Origin: an uncultured Erysipelotrichaceae bacterium
GTDB lineage: Bacteria; Bacillota_I; Bacilli_A; RFN20; CAG-288
Reading direction: 5' to 3'
NCBI GenBank assembly: GCA_902771745.1
Contig: CACXYG010000096.1
Coordinates: forward strand, 1-5,755
Length of the DNA stretch: 5,755 nt
In this document: in pieces, positions 4,394 to 5,755 of the stretch
Layout of the letters: every line of letters begins with the position of its first letter
How positions within the stretch are numbered: position 1 is the stretch's first letter
Program-made: the position numbers and the translations under genes
Notes under the pieces: generated by a model
The model's input: only the letters and a program-made list of their open reading frames with translations
Told to the model about the DNA's origin: nothing
Database searches by the model: none

Positions 4394-5755
4394 TTATTTC
4401 GAACTCTTTTTACGATAATAGCTCTTACGATAAGACTTACGTGGAGATGGATCGTTTGGATCGTTTTGAATATAGTGGCAAGCAGGATAGTTAGAACAAC
4501 CGATGAACTTCTTACCCCAACGGCTGGTCTTCTCGATGAGATGACCAACACCACACTGTGGACAAATCGGTGCATCTTCTGGAATCTCAACCGGCTTCTT
4601 TTCGACTCCGATTGGATTACCTTCCATATCTTCCATGTAATTGCACTTTGGATAGTTGGAACAACCGACAAACTGACCCTTCTTACCATTGCGGATGACA
4701 AGTTGACCACCACATCTTGGACAGACATGATCAGCGACCATATCCGGCTGGTCTTTTTCAATGTAAGTGCAGTTTGGATAATCCGAACAACCGACAAATT
4801 CGCCATATCTACCTTTACGATAGACCAACGGTTTGCCACAGACAGGACAGACTCTACCTTCGACAACCTTTGGCTGGAGTTTTTCCATGTTGCTTTCGGC
4901 AGAATCAAAGTACTTGGTAAACTCTTCCCAGAAATCAGCAAGAAGTCTGATACGGTCAGTCTGACCATCCGCGATACTATCGAGAGAGTTTTCCATACCA
5001 GCAGTATAACTGGCATCCATATACTTCGGGAAATATTCTTCTAGACGGTCGGCAGTCAATTCACCCTGCTGGGTAGGAATTAAAGAGCCTTTGACATTCT
5101 CGACATAGTCTCTATCTAACAAAGTAGAGATGGTCGTGGCATAAGTCGAAGGACGACCGATGCCGTTTTCCTGCATCAATTTGACGACTCTACCTTCATT
5201 ATAGCGGTTTGGCGCTTTGGTGAAGTGTTGCGTCTTTTCAATATCACTGGCGGTGAAAATATCGCCTTCTTTGACGTTCTTCGGAAGCTTGTTACCACTA
5301 TCTTTTTCTTCATAACGTCCGTAAATAGCGAAATAACCAGGGAAAACATTTTTCGTAGCAGAGGTAGTGAAGTCATAGTCATTACCACTTAAGGTAAGCG
5401 TAGTGACCTGGTCTTGCTTGGCCGCCATAAGAGAAGCGACAGCTCTATCATAGATTAAGGTATATAAGGTTAATTCATCTCTGGTGAGATAAGGTTTAAC
5501 TCTTTCTGGCGTTAACGTGATATCGGTTGGACGGATTGCTTCATGTGCATCCTGAACATTCTTGTTGTTCTTCTGCATATGAGCATAACCGAGATATTCT
5601 TTACCATAACGAGCGATGATGTGATTCTGAGCAGCGTGGACAAACTCATCAGCCAAACGGGTGGAGTCGGTTCTCATGTAGCTGACCAAACCAGTCAAAG
5701 TACCATCGATTTCTTCACCTTCATATAAGCGCTGAGCAACTGCGGTGGTCTTCTT
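4394..5755 (-). CDS. topA: DNA topoisomerase I (type IA), C-terminal 454 residues; N-terminus beyond window
   Basis: TopA relaxes negative supercoils by transient single-strand cleavage. The frame is open to the right edge, so the Toprim domain and the start are missing. Near the visible N-terminus, GLVSYMRTDSTR carries the active-site tyrosine (codon 5678-5680), preceded by AVAQRLYEG, which matches the family. Further on are the type IA core motifs DAHEAIRPTD and GIGRPSTYATTI. The C-terminus has three four-cysteine zinc ribbons, each CPxCG...GCSxYPxC, at about 4770-4860, 4640-4730 and 4470-4565, which help bind single-stranded DNA. It ends in a basic Ser/Lys/Arg/Tyr-rich tail. The visible part corresponds to roughly the last two thirds of a ~700-aa enzyme. 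In B. subtilis topA is followed by trmFO and xerC; here a PAQR gene lies between topA and xerC. The stop is TAA at 4394, with a probable terminator right after it. Confidence 0.97.
   Translation of the reverse strand, partial: KKTTAVAQRLYEGEEIDGTLTGLVSYMRTDSTRLADEFVHAAQNHIIARYGKEYLGYAHMQKNNKNVQDAHEAIRPTDITLTPERVKPYLTRDELTLYTLIYDRAVASLMAAKQDQVTTLTLSGNDYDFTTSATKNVFPGYFAIYGRYEEKDSGNKLPKNVKEGDIFTASDIEKTQHFTKAPNRYNEGRVVKLMQENGIGRPSTYATTISTLLDRDYVENVKGSLIPTQQGELTADRLEEYFPKYMDASYTAGMENSLDSIADGQTDRIRLLADFWEEFTKYFDSAESNMEKLQPKVVEGRVCPVCGKPLVYRKGRYGEFVGCSDYPNCTYIEKDQPDMVADHVCPRCGGQLVIRNGKKGQFVGCSNYPKCNYMEDMEGNPIGVEKKPVEIPEDAPICPQCGVGHLIEKTSRWGKKFIGCSNYPACHYIQNDPNDPSPRKSYRKSYYRKKSSK

Noticed and set aside
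4348..5016. Upstream extension of the PAQR ORF to 5016
   Set aside because: The extra ~220 codons overlap topA in another frame on the same strand and have no family resemblance; the real protein starts at or after 4347.
4376..5044. Plus-strand 222-codon open frame across topA
   Set aside because: Antisense to a strongly conserved topoisomerase region with the zinc ribbons; the Trp/Ile/Thr-rich translation looks like a shadow and not a protein.
1..5755. CRISPR array, insertion sequence, phage, tRNA/rRNA or new defence system
   Set aside because: I saw no regularly spaced direct repeats, no transposase, no terminal repeats, no tRNA- or rRNA-like sequence, and no unexplained gene-sized gap. 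The recombinase looks like housekeeping XerC, not a mobile integrase.

Overview
The window reads as ordinary chromosome of a Bacillota-type (low- to mid-GC Gram-positive) bacterium. All supported genes lie on the minus strand. The clues are: a topA-to-xerC order resembling the Bacillus topA region; a CdaA-type diadenylate cyclase; a Bacillota-style pyrimidine-nucleoside phosphorylase; Shine-Dalgarno sequences of the AGGTGA type; and TAA stops on every gene whose end is visible. An Erysipelotrichia-like lineage is my best guess, but it rests on overall impression and not on a diagnostic marker.

Read in the direction of transcription, from high to low coordinates, the layout is as follows. (1) The C-terminal two thirds of DNA topoisomerase I (topA, 4394-5755), running off the right edge and ending in three zinc ribbons. 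(2) A short gap with a probable terminator and a TATAAT box. (3) A hemolysin III/PAQR membrane protein (3409-4347) with an unusual coiled-coil N-terminal extension. (4) After a 1-nt gap, a 552-residue ORF (1749-3407) joining a complete XerC-type tyrosine recombinase to a complete HAD phosphatase-like domain. (5) An AT-rich gap with a 10-bp inverted repeat. (6) cdaA (877-1665), the membrane c-di-AMP synthase, closed by a strong terminator. (7) A pyrimidine-nucleoside phosphorylase (1-789, C-terminus off the left edge) with its own extended -10 promoter.

Functionally the window mixes housekeeping tasks: DNA supercoiling (TopA), chromosome dimer resolution (XerC), c-di-AMP signalling (CdaA) and nucleoside salvage (Pdp). 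The PAQR and xerC genes are probably co-transcribed and translationally coupled; cdaA and pdp look like separate units.

I see no CRISPR array, insertion sequence, phage, RNA gene or obvious novel defence system. The most interesting spot is the XerC-HAD junction at about 2424-2450. A ribosome binding site and an out-of-frame ATG sit exactly at the start of the HAD domain, and adding back one base there would give both a stop for xerC and an in-frame start for the HAD gene. This suggests a one-base deletion, real or a sequencing error, fused two overlapping genes. Secondary points are the possibly leaderless start of the PAQR gene, its coiled-coil extension, and cdaA without adjacent cdaR/glmM.
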